From contig JBGCEZ010000009.1 in NCBI GenBank assembly GCA_045106735.1, forward strand, positions 1 through 64,000: a stretch of 64,000 bases of DNA, in the 5' to 3' direction. The translations under genes were made by a program, and so were the position numbers. Shown here piece by piece: positions 8,563 to 17,727 of the stretch. Numbering within the stretch: position 1 is the stretch's first letter; every line of letters begins with the position of its first letter. A model generated the notes under the pieces. That model saw nothing but the letters and a program-made list of their open reading frames with translations, did no database searches and was not told where the DNA came from. Origin of the DNA: JBGCEZ01 sp045106735 (lineage in GTDB: Bacteria; Planctomycetota; Phycisphaerae; Phycisphaerales; SM1A02).

Positions 8563-10476
8563 ATGCCTCACACCACGCCTCCTGCCGATGCTGCCCCCTC
8601 CATCGATGCCGCTCCGTCGCCCGACGGTGCATCAGACACCGGGCCCGACGCGGCTTCCGGCTCTGGCTCTGCTTCTGGCTCGGGTTCCGTCCGTGACTCT
8701 GGCTCTGGCTCCCTCACTCGCTCAGCCACGACTCCGACCACGCCCGGCGTGCACCGGCGTACCGTGCTGGCCGGCGCGGCTCTGGCTGGCATCCGAGTGC
8801 CGGGAGCGGCCGCGTCTATCGGCTCGACCGATGTCGTCCAAGACCCCGGCCCCACGGAAGGCGACACCGGGCAAACGGATCCGTTCGCCGCGCCCCTCAC
8901 CGCCGAGGATGTCACCGCCGCGGCGAGAACGATCGAGCTCCCCCTCGACGCCAGCGAGATCGAAGCCCTGGTTCCCGATCTTGAACGCCGCCGTACCCAG
9001 ACGCGCCGTCGCCGGGCCCGTCGCCATCCCAATGAACGAGCCCCCGCCGAAACATGGCGTCCGATCGCTGGAACGCCGCAACCGACGCATTCGCTTCAAC
9101 CGCTGGCCATCGCCCCCGGTCCGCTGCCCGACGATCACGCCGCCATTGCCCATGCATCGGTCGGCCGCCTGGGAGCGTGGATTCGATCTGGCGCGCTGAC
9201 CAGTCGCCAACTCACCGATCTGTACCTCGAACGCATCGAACGCTTGAACCCGAAACTTGAAGCGGTGATCACCGTCACCGTCGAATTGGCTCGGGCACAG
9301 GCCGATGCGGCGGATCGTGAACTCGCGTCCGGCACGGACCGTGGCCCGCTCCACGGCATTCCGTACGGAGCGAAGGATCTCTTCGATACCGCAAATATAA
9401 GGACGACTTGGGGTGCCGCCCCGTACCGCGAGCGCGTTCCCGATTCCGATGCTGCCGTCATCACGCGACTTCGAGAGGCCGGCGCCGTCTTGGTGGCGAA
9501 GACAACGCTCGGGGCTCTTGCGTACGGTGACATCTGGTTTGGTGGCCGCACCAACAATCCATGGGATGTCGATCGAGGTTCATCGGGTTCAAGCGCCGGC
9601 AGCGCGTCGGGAACCGCCGCTGGATTGTTCGCCTTCAGCCTCGGGACCGAGACATACGGCTCCATCGTGTCCCCTTCCATGGAGTGCGGAACCACCGGAT
9701 TGCGTCCCACCTTCGGACGCGTTCCACGTACGGGCGCCATGGCGCTCTGCTGGTCGCTTGACAAAGTCGGCCCGATCTGCCGCACGGTCGAAGACTGTGG
9801 ATTGGTCTTGGCCGCGATCGATGGAGCCGACGCCGGCGATGCTTCGTCCGTCGACTTGGATTTCATCCTTGAGACAAACACCGGCGCGAAGGACCTGACC
9901 GTCGGTTTCGATCCACGCTGGTTCAACGGACGGCGGGCCCGGGCGACGGACCGAGCGGCGCTGGAAGCGATGCACGCAACTGCGGCGCTCGGCAACGGAC
10001 CGCGGCTCGTAGAAATTGTGGGCCCGGACCAGGACGGCGCTGACGAGCTCTTGGTCATCCTCGAAACAGAAGCCGCCGCCGCATTCCAAGAACTCACACT
10101 CGAAAACCGGGATGATGAACTCGCATGGCAAGCGCCGCAGGCGTGGCCGCAGACGTTCCGCGGCGCCCACTTTCATTCGGCCGTGGATCTGATGCAAGCG
10201 ATGCGAATGCGCCGAGCAATCAGCGAACGCATGGATGAAGCGTTCGGCAACGTCGACGTCATCCTCGCGCCGAGCTTCGCCGGCGGCCTCAATCTGATGA
10301 CAAACTTCACCGGTCATCCGTGCTTGGTCTTGCGGAGCGGCTTCGCTGAATCGGGGCGACCGAGTGGCGTTTCACTCTTTGGCCGGCTTGGCGAAGACGC
10401 GGCACTCGTACGTTTGGGCGTGCAGCTTGAGCGCACGCTTGCAGTGGCTGGCCGCACGCCACCGTCGTTCTCGTAG
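8563..10476 (+). CDS. Exported amidase of the amidase-signature (GatA-like) family
   Basis: A 637-residue serine amidase. The N-terminus is a low-complexity Ser/Gly/Ala tract from a hexanucleotide repeat. A twin-arginine-like signal, HRRTVLAGAALAGI, follows near residue 65, suggesting Tat export. The amidase core has the Lys of GIPYGAKDLFD, the Gly/Ser-rich signature RGSSGSSAGSASG, and GSIVSPSMECG, which holds the nucleophilic Ser, giving the Ser-cisSer-Lys triad. Family members hydrolyse amides such as indoleacetamide, fatty-acid amides or Gln on GatCAB. Export and the lack of gatB and gatC nearby argue against tRNA amidotransferase. The substrate is unknown. The 5' extension is unusual for an N-terminal export signal. 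Confidence 0.88.
   Translation: MPHTTPPADAAPSIDAAPSPDGASDTGPDAASGSGSASGSGSVRDSGSGSLTRSATTPTTPGVHRRTVLAGAALAGIRVPGAAASIGSTDVVQDPGPTEGDTGQTDPFAAPLTAEDVTAAARTIELPLDASEIEALVPDLERRRTQTRRRRARRHPNERAPAETWRPIAGTPQPTHSLQPLAIAPGPLPDDHAAIAHASVGRLGAWIRSGALTSRQLTDLYLERIERLNPKLEAVITVTVELARAQADAADRELASGTDRGPLHGIPYGAKDLFDTANIRTTWGAAPYRERVPDSDAAVITRLREAGAVLVAKTTLGALAYGDIWFGGRTNNPWDVDRGSSGSSAGSASGTAAGLFAFSLGTETYGSIVSPSMECGTTGLRPTFGRVPRTGAMALCWSLDKVGPICRTVEDCGLVLAAIDGADAGDASSVDLDFILETNTGAKDLTVGFDPRWFNGRRARATDRAALEAMHATAALGNGPRLVEIVGPDQDGADELLVILETEAAAAFQELTLENRDDELAWQAPQAWPQTFRGAHFHSAVDLMQAMRMRRAISERMDEAFGNVDVILAPSFAGGLNLMTNFTGHPCLVLRSGFAESGRPSGVSLFGRLGEDAALVRLGVQLERTLAVAGRTPPSFS
8651..8713 (+). repeat. Hexanucleotide coding repeat (GGCTCT/GGCTCC)n
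   Basis: Degenerate repeats of GGCTCT, GGCTCC and TGACTC encode the SGSGS tract upstream of the amidase Tat-like signal. It is one of several similar tracts in the window. Confidence 0.8.
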
Positions 10477-10644
10477 ATGGCGGCGAAACGGACGATCAGA
10501 ACCGCATCGGCGCAGTTCGACCACGGATTCCCGCGTGCCGAAGTCACCCGACCGAACGCCGGCTCCTGATCGCTCCGCCCAATACGAGAATGCAAGCGAT
10601 CGCCCGGGCCGTAGAACGGGATCCGACGTACGATCCCGTTTCGC

Positions 10645-12387
10645 ATGCAGCGCCCAAAGGCTTCGGCCGCACCAACCACGTCCACCCGACAGCGCAAGGC
10701 TCTGCATTGGCCCCACTGGGTCGTGGTGTTCGCATCAGTCGGCTTGACGCTCGTGGCGTGGAACGTCGCCCGCACTGAACACAATGCAAAGATCGCCCTC
10801 CGTTTCGACCGCGAAGCACGCCAGGTGGTGAGCTTGGTCGAAGAGGGCTTGCGTCAATACGAACATGCGCTCTGGGGCGGGGTTGCTTTCTTTGACTCGA
10901 TGGGCGGTGATGTCGACCTCGACCAGTGGCGAACGTACGCCGAGAGCTTGCGCATCGAGGTGCGGCATCCGGGAATCAACGGCATCGGTGTCATCGATCA
11001 AGTTGATCCCTCCGACCGCGATGCGTACATCGCCACCCAGCGCGAGACGCAGCCTGATTTTCAGATCCGACGTGAACATGAGCGAGATGTTCTGTTCCCC
11101 ATCCGCTTCATCGAACCAGTCGAGATCAACGCGGCCGCGGTCGGACTCGACATCGCCCACGAAACGAATCGGTTCACCGCGACCATTCGTGCGCGCGACA
11201 CGGGAACCGCACAGATCACCGGACCGATCGTCTTGGTTCAAGACTCTGGCCGGACGCCCGGCTTCCTCTTCCACGCTCCGCGCTATCGAGAGCGTCATCC
11301 CTCGGATGCAGACGTCCGCGTCGAGTCCTTCGAAGGCACGATCTACGCCCCCTTCGTCGTGCGACGCCTGATGGACGGCGTCCTGGCCAGCGACCGACGA
11401 CCTGTCGGTTTTCGACTCACCGACGACGGCGAAACACTTTACGACGAGCTGCAAGTCGGGATCCCGGACTTCGACTCGACACCATCGCACACGACCGAGA
11501 TTTCAGTGCCGCTCTACGGCCGGATGTGGGTCTTTGAGATCTGGAGTTCAGAGTCGTTCGCCGCCGCGAACTTCAGTGCCCAGCCAACGATGATTCTCAT
11601 TGGGGGAATCGTCATCGATGTCTTGCTCGTGACATTGTTCGCGATGTTGACCAGGGCCAATCGACGCGCGAACGCACTTGCCGACGCGGCGACGAAGGAA
11701 CTCACGGAACGCAACGCCGAGCTTGAGCAGTTTGTCTACTCCGCATCGCACGATCTCAAGTCGCCACTGTTGACGATCCAAGGCTTCATCGGATTCTTGA
11801 GTGAAGACATAGTCGCCGGCGACTTTGATCGCGCAGAAGAATTCACCGAACGCATCGCTGCCGGTGCGACGCGGATGCACCGAAGCATCGAAGATCTGTT
11901 GGAACTGAGCCGCGTCGGGCGCGTCAACGAAAGCAATCGACTGATCGACGCCTCGTCATTGGCGCGGGACATCGTCGAAGAACTCAGCCCTCTGATTGCC
12001 GACGCTCGCGCGGTTGTCCACGTCGACCCCGATATCCCCACCATCACCGGTGATCTTCATCGAGTGCGACAGGTTCTTGAGAACCTCATCAACAACGCCC
12101 TCAAGTACGGTCGCCCGACGGAAGGTCTTCCGCAGATCAACATTGGCGGCGCGGCCGACGGGGACTCCGTTCAACTCTTCGTCGAAGACAACGGTCCGGG
12201 TGTCGATCCAGCCTACCGCGACCGAATATTCGAGCTCTTCACTCGGGTGAAACAAAGCGGCGATGGAACAGGCGTGGGTCTGGCCATCGTCAAACGCGTG
12301 GCGGAAGTTCACGGCGGGAGGGCATGGACGGAACCTGCTCCCGGCGGCGGGGCACGGTTCATCGTGTCGTTCCCCAAGTCGAACTGA
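10645..12387 (+). CDS. Membrane sensor histidine kinase with CHASE domain
   Basis: A 580-residue kinase. One hydrophobic helix at about residues 25-42 precedes an extracytoplasmic CHASE domain (about 75-280: GINGIGVIDQV, FPIRFIEP, GFLFHAPRY). A second helix follows at about 310-333. A short coiled linker (ELTERNAELEQFVYSASHDLKSPL) carries the phosphoacceptor His of the HisKA domain at about 370. The C-terminal HATPase_c has the N box NLINNALKYG, the G1 box VEDNGPGVD and the G2 box GTGVGLAIVKRV. CHASE domains bind small organic ligands such as cytokinins or other adenine-like and peptide signals, but the ligand here is unknown. No response regulator lies next to it, so it is an orphan kinase. 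The Hpt protein at 54391 is far away. Confidence 0.92.
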   Translation: MQRPKASAAPTTSTRQRKALHWPHWVVVFASVGLTLVAWNVARTEHNAKIALRFDREARQVVSLVEEGLRQYEHALWGGVAFFDSMGGDVDLDQWRTYAESLRIEVRHPGINGIGVIDQVDPSDRDAYIATQRETQPDFQIRREHERDVLFPIRFIEPVEINAAAVGLDIAHETNRFTATIRARDTGTAQITGPIVLVQDSGRTPGFLFHAPRYRERHPSDADVRVESFEGTIYAPFVVRRLMDGVLASDRRPVGFRLTDDGETLYDELQVGIPDFDSTPSHTTEISVPLYGRMWVFEIWSSESFAAANFSAQPTMILIGGIVIDVLLVTLFAMLTRANRRANALADAATKELTERNAELEQFVYSASHDLKSPLLTIQGFIGFLSEDIVAGDFDRAEEFTERIAAGATRMHRSIEDLLELSRVGRVNESNRLIDASSLARDIVEELSPLIADARAVVHVDPDIPTITGDLHRVRQVLENLINNALKYGRPTEGLPQINIGGAADGDSVQLFVEDNGPGVDPAYRDRIFELFTRVKQSGDGTGVGLAIVKRVAEVHGGRAWTEPAPGGGARFIVSFPKSN

Positions 12388-12597
12388 GCCCTGCCTGATG
12401 GAATCCTGCCCGATGAAGTCGGGCCGGGGCGAGATCGACCGGCGCATCGGACCGTCGAACTGTCCTCCCGATCGATCTGCAGCGCGTCCATCACAAACCG
12501 GTCCACACAAGCGAACTCATGGCTGGCCGAGGCGCCGCGCTCTGTCTACCCTCGGCTGGCCGGCGATGGGTGCCCGGCCACGGCAAGGAGCCCCGTG

Positions 12598-13281
12598 ATG
12601 CGCGAAACAGCGGAAGAACGCCGCGAACAGCTCAGAAGTATTGGCATCAGCCTGGGGGTGGCGTTCGTGGTCGCATCCGTCTTTCTGGTCACCGCCGGCT
12701 GGGTTCTGACTCGCGGCAACGACCGCGGCGCGAACGCGTCGGGCGTCACGGCCGACATGCTGGACGCTCCCCCGCCGCTGTTTGCCGCAGCGATTGAGGA
12801 CGACGCTTCCGAGGTCACCCGGTTGCTTGCCGCCGGCGACGACCCCAATACCACCGTGGATTTCAGCCGCGGAACACCCCAGGGAGGAACGGCTCTCTTC
12901 GCGGCGGCGATCGCCGGGAGCCCAACCGCCGCTCGCGCCCTGATCGATGGCGGTGCCGCGGTCGATGCTCGCTTGCCAGGAGGTCGTTCAGCACTCTGTT
13001 TTGCCACAACGTCAGTCATCCCGGTTTTGATTGAAGCAGGAGCGAACCCCAACGCGCCCGACGATGATGGCATGACCGCCCTCTTTCCTCAGGGTTCTCG
13101 GGCGATGCAAACCCGCGACGCGCGCGCGTTCGCCCTGCTGGTGGAACTCGGCGCGGATCCCGACCACCGCGATGGCCGAGGGCGCACGGTGCAGTCATTC
13201 CTGGTGGGTTCGGGCGAATGGACCGCGGCCGAGGTCCGCGACGTCCTGGGACTCGATGCCCCGGACGACGTCACCGACTGA
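12598..13281 (+). CDS. Membrane-anchored ankyrin-repeat protein
   Basis: A 227-residue protein. One N-terminal helix (about residues 16-38, LGVAFVVASVFLVTAGWVL) is followed by about four ankyrin repeats: DAPPPLFAAAIEDDASEVTR, GGTALFAAAIAGSPTAARAL, RSALCFATTSVIPVLIEAGA and DARAFALLVELGADPDHRD. ATG 12598 is preferred over the adjacent GTG 12595 because AAGGAG at 12585-12590 lies 7 bases from it. Ankyrin repeats mediate protein binding. The partner is unknown. The last 11 bases overlap the 3' end of the convergent ACT-domain gene. Confidence 0.88.
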   Translation: MRETAEERREQLRSIGISLGVAFVVASVFLVTAGWVLTRGNDRGANASGVTADMLDAPPPLFAAAIEDDASEVTRLLAAGDDPNTTVDFSRGTPQGGTALFAAAIAGSPTAARALIDGGAAVDARLPGGRSALCFATTSVIPVLIEAGANPNAPDDDGMTALFPQGSRAMQTRDARAFALLVELGADPDHRDGRGRTVQSFLVGSGEWTAAEVRDVLGLDAPDDVTD

Positions 13282-13702
13282 TTTGATACCCGGCGGCTTG
13301 TAACGCGTCGATCGCATCGTCGAGTCGGTCGCCGCGGACCAGGATCCAGTCGGTATCAAACGTGGACAACGCAAGGATCGACACGCCCGCCCGGGCCAAG
13401 ACTTCGGCCAAGCCAGAGAGAATCCCGATCAGCGAAAAATCGAGCTGGCCGGTGATGGTGATCGCCTGGAAGTCCCGCTCGGCCGGCTGCACATGCGGTG
13501 GCACCGCCCCGCTCACGACGGTGAGTTCCTCTGACGTTCGGATGATCGCGTGAATCGGCGCGGCGCTCGCTCCCGGAGCCGCGGGATCGGCCCAGTCCGG
13601 CAACGGTGCCGACGGATCAAGTCGCGCCACGATGAGTTCGCCCGGCACGACCCGAAGCTGCATGCGATTGCGATCGAAGCTGGATGAAGTCGGGGCGTCC
13701 AT
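13271..13702 (-). CDS. ACT-domain protein (CASTOR-type ACT pair)
   Basis: A 143-residue protein of the small ACT-domain family found widely in bacteria. The typical order is visible: an N-terminal beta segment (MQLRVVPGELIVARLDPSAP), then IIRTSEELTVVSG and VQPAERDFQAITITG, and then the ACT core DFSLIGILSGLAEVLARAGVSI with ALSTFDTDWILV and a terminal helix, AIDALQAAGYQI. Such proteins are thought to sense amino acids, but the ligand is not established. The gene converges on the ankyrin gene with an 11-bp 3' overlap, so the two transcripts would be antisense at their ends. Confidence 0.88.
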   Translation of the reverse strand: MDAPTSSSFDRNRMQLRVVPGELIVARLDPSAPLPDWADPAAPGASAAPIHAIIRTSEELTVVSGAVPPHVQPAERDFQAITITGQLDFSLIGILSGLAEVLARAGVSILALSTFDTDWILVRGDRLDDAIDALQAAGYQISR

Positions 13703-13849
13703 GCGATCTGAGCTCCTTCAGGGGTGGGGGCGCGATCCAGTGCGCGGGCAAGAAGTCAAGGGCGAAGGCGAGCGACGGCCGCCGCGTGGTTCGCGCGGAA
13801 GAAGCCGCGCGGAGCGCCCAAAGCGCCGCCGAGGGAGCATCGCCGCAGA

Positions 13850-14587
13850 TCAGTCCAGACGCCACTCGAGCAGTTGAATCGTTCCGGGAGCGGCGGCGAG
13901 AAGCCCCAGACGCCGGCCACTGGAATCTCGCACCCGCACCACCACCCGGGCCGGCCGGCCGACGCGCCAGGCCGGACCACCGGACGCGGTGAACGCATCC
14001 ACAGGGCCCGGCGGCAAGCCGTCGGCGCCCGTCCAGACGAGCGGCCCGCTGAAAACCCAGAAGCGATCGATGCGCCAATCCGGGCGGTCACGAGCGATGC
14101 TGCCAACGCGTTCGCCGAGACCATCGACGGCCACGATGCGAAACTCCGTCCGCAGCGGTCGGCCCGGCTGACCGTTGACCGGCGTTGGACCGCTGATGAC
14201 TCGAGCGTCCAGACGAACGGTACGGCGGCCGAGAACGAGGGATGCAGGGGCGTCGGCCAACTCCGCCGGCGTGGTCGGAATGCCGCCAGGGAGGCTGGCG
14301 GATGCGTTCGCCGGCGGGTTGGCGGACGGGTTGGCGGTCGCATGGCCAGAGGCATCGGCATTGGGCGCGGCATCTCGAACGGGGGTCGTTCTGGCCGGGG
14401 ACGAAGCACCCGACGCCGATGCCGCGGCGGCCGATGTTCCGGCCGCCGCGTGGCATCCGGCGAGACCGGAGACCGCCGCGACCAGAACCAGATGCACGAT
14501 CGCCGGCACCGCGCTTCGGCCGGCCGCGGTGCGGGCGTCCAACGCGGGGGCGGTGGCGACGGCGGAAACGCTCGTCGGCACCGTCAT
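13850..14587 (-). CDS. Putative lipoprotein of unknown function
   Basis: A 245-residue protein starting at ATG 14587, or earlier at 14713. A signal-like segment, AIVHLVLVAAVSGLAGC, supplies a lipobox. An Ala/Ser/Asn/Pro-rich spacer follows and probably extends the domain from the membrane. The C-terminal 120 residues look beta-rich (TVRLDARVISGPTPVNG, FRIVAVDGLGERVGS, RFWVFSGPLVWTG, ARVVVRVRDSSGRRLGLL). No catalytic motif is seen and I recognise no family. AGGA sits only 2 bases before ATG 14587, so the start is uncertain. It lies in the same orientation as the TlpA-like gene but 392 bases downstream of it. Confidence 0.65.
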   Translation of the reverse strand: MTVPTSVSAVATAPALDARTAAGRSAVPAIVHLVLVAAVSGLAGCHAAAGTSAAAASASGASSPARTTPVRDAAPNADASGHATANPSANPPANASASLPGGIPTTPAELADAPASLVLGRRTVRLDARVISGPTPVNGQPGRPLRTEFRIVAVDGLGERVGSIARDRPDWRIDRFWVFSGPLVWTGADGLPPGPVDAFTASGGPAWRVGRPARVVVRVRDSSGRRLGLLAAAPGTIQLLEWRLD

Positions 14588-14979
14588 TCCTGCGACCGAT
14601 CGACGCACCGGACTCGGAAAACACGCGGACCGACGACCAAACCGCGCCCCTGACTGACAGCCCGGCTGACGGCCCGAACAGCTCGCGTTGCGACAAAATT
14701 GCGGAGTTGCCATGCGTGCACAGTCGCGGATCTGACGGCAACGTCAAGACCCACTCGCCGATTCCACCGTGTGGACCAATGCATGCGGCCGACGCCAGGC
14801 GGCCATCTCGCCCAACACCCGGCTGAATGCCGAGTACCGAACGATCGTCCCAGGCGGCGACGGGCGGAAAGGTCCGCTCCATCCTGAAGGTTGAATCTTC
14901 AGACTGACCTCCCGCACGTTCGGCACCGCCCCGTCGACACGGGCAGCACGGGCAGCACGGGCAGCACGGATTGCAGGTC
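14588..14979. other. 392-base gap, no gene recognised
   Basis: Lies between the two minus-strand exported-protein genes. Open frames here lack ribosome sites and family resemblance. The only structure seen is a 9-bp tandem repeat near its right end. Confidence 0.5.
14938..14969. repeat. 9-bp tandem repeat GGGCAGCAC
   Basis: Three and a half perfect copies of GGGCAGCAC just after the 3' end of the TlpA-like gene. A slippage-type repeat, with no function evident. Confidence 0.85.
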
Positions 14980-15630
14980 CTACGCGTCCGCCCCACCCCG
15001 ATCGGCGGCGACAATCTGCCCGAGCACGTCTTGGGTGAGCCGACCAGGGTGCCCCTGCCAGCGGACGACGCCGTCACGGCTCATCACGATGCAGTGCGGA
15101 ATCCCTCGCACTTGGACCGCACGCTGCATTCGGGCCTGCGGATCCAGGGCGAGGGAGTAGTCGAAGCGCGAAACGGGGCGACGGATCGCCTGAATCCCAG
15201 CCTCGAACTGCGGCGCAGCCTCATTGCTGAGCCCAATCACCGTGACATCATCCGGAAAGGCCATCGCCAGTTCGTTCATATGGGGGATGGCTTGGACGCA
15301 CGGCCCGCACCACGTCGCCCAAAAGTCGATCACGATCACCCGATCGTCCAGATCCGGGACGTCGGTGATCCACTGGGCGACCTCGACGTCCGGCCCGCGT
15401 TGGCCACGAAGGTCCTTCGCTCCGCCAACCCGCCCCGACCATTCGGGATAGCCCCGGGCCACTTCCGCCGCCGGCAGGTCCGACGGAGCCGGCATCGGAA
15501 TCCGCGAACGGATCATCGGCCAAACGAGCATGACCAGCGCGACGCCCAGCGCAAGCCACGCAATCGCCCCGCCGCGAGGACGAGCGAGTTCTTGTCGAGG
15601 ATCGGATGCAGCAGGGTCAGGCGTGGTCAT
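14980..15630 (-). CDS. TlpA-like membrane-anchored thioredoxin
   Basis: A 216-residue protein with one N-terminal helix (about residues 23-41). A periplasmic thioredoxin fold follows, with VIVIDFWATWCGPCVQAIPH, the WCxxC redox motif, at about 107-110, and the cis-Pro context VRGIPHCIVM. The GLSNE segment and the central insert fit the TlpA/ResA/CcmG class, which reduces disulfides in cytochrome c maturation or protects exported proteins. No cytochrome genes lie nearby, so the client is unknown. The start at ATG 15630 leaves about 22 polar residues before the helix. Confidence 0.9.
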   Translation of the reverse strand: MTTPDPAASDPRQELARPRGGAIAWLALGVALVMLVWPMIRSRIPMPAPSDLPAAEVARGYPEWSGRVGGAKDLRGQRGPDVEVAQWITDVPDLDDRVIVIDFWATWCGPCVQAIPHMNELAMAFPDDVTVIGLSNEAAPQFEAGIQAIRRPVSRFDYSLALDPQARMQRAVQVRGIPHCIVMSRDGVVRWQGHPGRLTQDVLGQIVAADRGGADA

Positions 15631-16093
15631 GGTGCGTGCTCTCGGACGTGCGGCGTGGCGTGGCGTGGAAGGTCGTGGCGGGTCGCAGGTTTCGGGATCC
15701 AGGCCTGGCTTCCGGCGTTCGACTGACCGGCTCGACTGACCGGCTCAGCCGCGAAGCGTCGGCCGAGATGTTCGACGACAGGTTTCGGCCAACGGAATGA
15801 AGACCAGGGAGTCCGGATCATGGCGTCCGGACCACGGAATCCGGACTGCGGCATCCTGGTATCGGGATTCCGGTCCCGGAGTTTCCGCCGCAGCCGGACG
15901 GTGAAACGAGGAATGGTCCGCCCGCGGTCTCTCCGGAGCCAACGCCCGCGACATCAAGCGTATTCCCGACCGGGGACTATCGACCATTTCGCCCTCCGGG
16001 TACCCTCCCCGATTCGCCCCTCCCAAGGCCCATCGCCCATTCGACCACCCGTGACCGCTCCGCCGGCCGCGGCTGGTCTCGGTTCCTCATCCT
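15631..16093. other. 463-base divergent intergenic region with short repeats
   Basis: Separates the minus-strand TlpA-like gene from the plus-strand MATE gene, so promoters for both are expected here. It contains a tandem 13-bp unit, CGACTGACCGGCT, in two copies (about 15719-15746), and repeated GTCCGGA / AATCCGGAC words at about 15800-15870 that could be operator-like. No clear -35/-10 pair was identified. Confidence 0.45.
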
Positions 16094-17641
16094 GTGTCCA
16101 CGCCCAACGAACCATCTGAGTCCGACGCCACGCGTCCCCGCGGTTCCGCCGTCCGGCCCCGAGCCGCCGGTCGCCGGGTGGCCGGTGCGCCGCTGTCGCC
16201 CGGCAGCGCCCATCCCATCGTGGAGGTCTGGTCACAGGCCTGGCCGACGGTCCTGACCATGACGAGCTTCACGGTCATGCAGTTCTCGGACAAGCTCATG
16301 GTCGGCCAGGTCGGCTACGTCGAACTCGCGGCCCAGGGCAACGGCGGGATCTGGGCGTTCACGCCCATCGCCACGATCATTGGTTTCTTGACCGTCGTCA
16401 ACACATTCGTCAGCCAGAACCTTGGCGCGGGCAAGCCCGAGCGCGGCCCGGCGTACGCATGGAACGGACTGTGGTTGGCCATCGCGTGCTGGCTGGTGTT
16501 CTTGCTGCCGTTCAGTTTCGCGATCCCGATGCTCTTCGAGTGGACAGTCCAGTTCCAGAAGGTTGACGATCCCGCGCGACTCGTCGCGTTGCAGACGCAA
16601 TACGCCCAGATCTTGTTGTGGGGCGCGGCCATCACGCTCGCGGGACGGGCGATGCACAACTACTTCTTTGGACTGCACCGGCCGCGGGTCATCACGATCA
16701 GTGCGATCGTCGGCAACCTTGCCAACGTACTGGCCAACTACGTCTTGATCTTCGGCGAAGACGGGATCCCGGCCTACGGGTTGCCGGGGATTCCAGGCGT
16801 GCCCGCCCTGGGATTGGCCGGGGCGGCGATCGGTACGTTGATCGGCACCGCCGTCGAAGTATCCATTCCGATGGCGATCTTCTTGGGCCCGGCCATGAAC
16901 CGTGAACTCAAGACGCGGGCGGCCTGGCGCCCGGATCAATCAGCCATCCGCGACCTGCTGCGCGTCGGCTGGCCGGCGGCCATGCAATACGGCAACGAGA
17001 TCATCTGTTGGTCGATCTTCATGACCACGCTCGTGGGATACTTCGGCGAACAACACATGTCCGCCGGCTGGATCGCCCTGCAATACATGCATCTTTCGTT
17101 CATGCCGGCGGTGGGTTTTTCGACGGCGGTCAACTCGATCGTCGGCCGGTACATCGGGGCGGGCCAGCCGGACATTGCCCACGCCCGCGCCCGTCTGGGC
17201 ATGACGATGGCCTTGGTTTACATGACGCTGTGCGCGGTCTTCTTCGTCGCCTTTCGTCACAGCCTCATCGCCCTGTTCATCGGCGGTGATGTCGAACCGG
17301 CGGTCCGCGAGGAGATCATTGCCATCGGCGGACGGTTGCTTATCTGCGCGGCAGTCTTCCAGGTCTTTGACGCCGTCGGCATCGTGTACACCGGTGCGCT
17401 CCGCGGGGCCGGCGACACGATCGTGCCGGGCATTTTGACGGCCGTGTTCAGCTGGGTCTTCATCGTTGGCGGCGGGCTGGCGATGATCCGCTGGTTCAGC
17501 GAACTGGAGTCGGTCGGACCGTGGATCGGCGCGTCGGCGTTCATCATCGTCTTTGGCATCACCATGGCCTGGCGTTTCGAGCGCGGGCGTTGGCGATCGA
17601 TCGAACTGGTCAACAAGGACGGCGACGCGGCGGCGGGCTGA
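16094..17641 (+). CDS. MATE family efflux transporter
   Basis: A 515-residue polytopic inner-membrane antiporter of the multidrug and toxic compound extrusion family. About 12 hydrophobic helices are visible in two MatE halves. The first starts at AWPTVLTMTSFTVMQFSDKLMVGQVG and the second near AAMQYGNEIICWSIFMTTLVGYFG. Conserved features include VSQNLGAGKPERG, with the equivalent SIVGRYIGAGQPD in the second half, and GALRGAGDTIVPG. MATE proteins exchange Na+ or H+ for cationic drugs or metabolites. The cargo is unknown. The start is a GTG at 16094 without an obvious ribosome site, and the 35-residue N-terminus is polar and poorly constrained. Confidence 0.93.
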   Translation: MSTPNEPSESDATRPRGSAVRPRAAGRRVAGAPLSPGSAHPIVEVWSQAWPTVLTMTSFTVMQFSDKLMVGQVGYVELAAQGNGGIWAFTPIATIIGFLTVVNTFVSQNLGAGKPERGPAYAWNGLWLAIACWLVFLLPFSFAIPMLFEWTVQFQKVDDPARLVALQTQYAQILLWGAAITLAGRAMHNYFFGLHRPRVITISAIVGNLANVLANYVLIFGEDGIPAYGLPGIPGVPALGLAGAAIGTLIGTAVEVSIPMAIFLGPAMNRELKTRAAWRPDQSAIRDLLRVGWPAAMQYGNEIICWSIFMTTLVGYFGEQHMSAGWIALQYMHLSFMPAVGFSTAVNSIVGRYIGAGQPDIAHARARLGMTMALVYMTLCAVFFVAFRHSLIALFIGGDVEPAVREEIIAIGGRLLICAAVFQVFDAVGIVYTGALRGAGDTIVPGILTAVFSWVFIVGGGLAMIRWFSELESVGPWIGASAFIIVFGITMAWRFERGRWRSIELVNKDGDAAAG

Positions 17642-17727
17642 CGGGCTGGCGGGCTGGCGGACTTGCGGACCAACGCACTGACCGGCGAACTCGCGGCCAA
17701 CGACTCACCGTCGCGCTCGATGAAACG

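Noticed and set aside
14088..15077. 329-codon minus-strand open frame across the 14588-14979 gap
   Set aside because: Cys-Pro-rich low-complexity shadow of the 9-bp repeat; the flanking genes use other frames.
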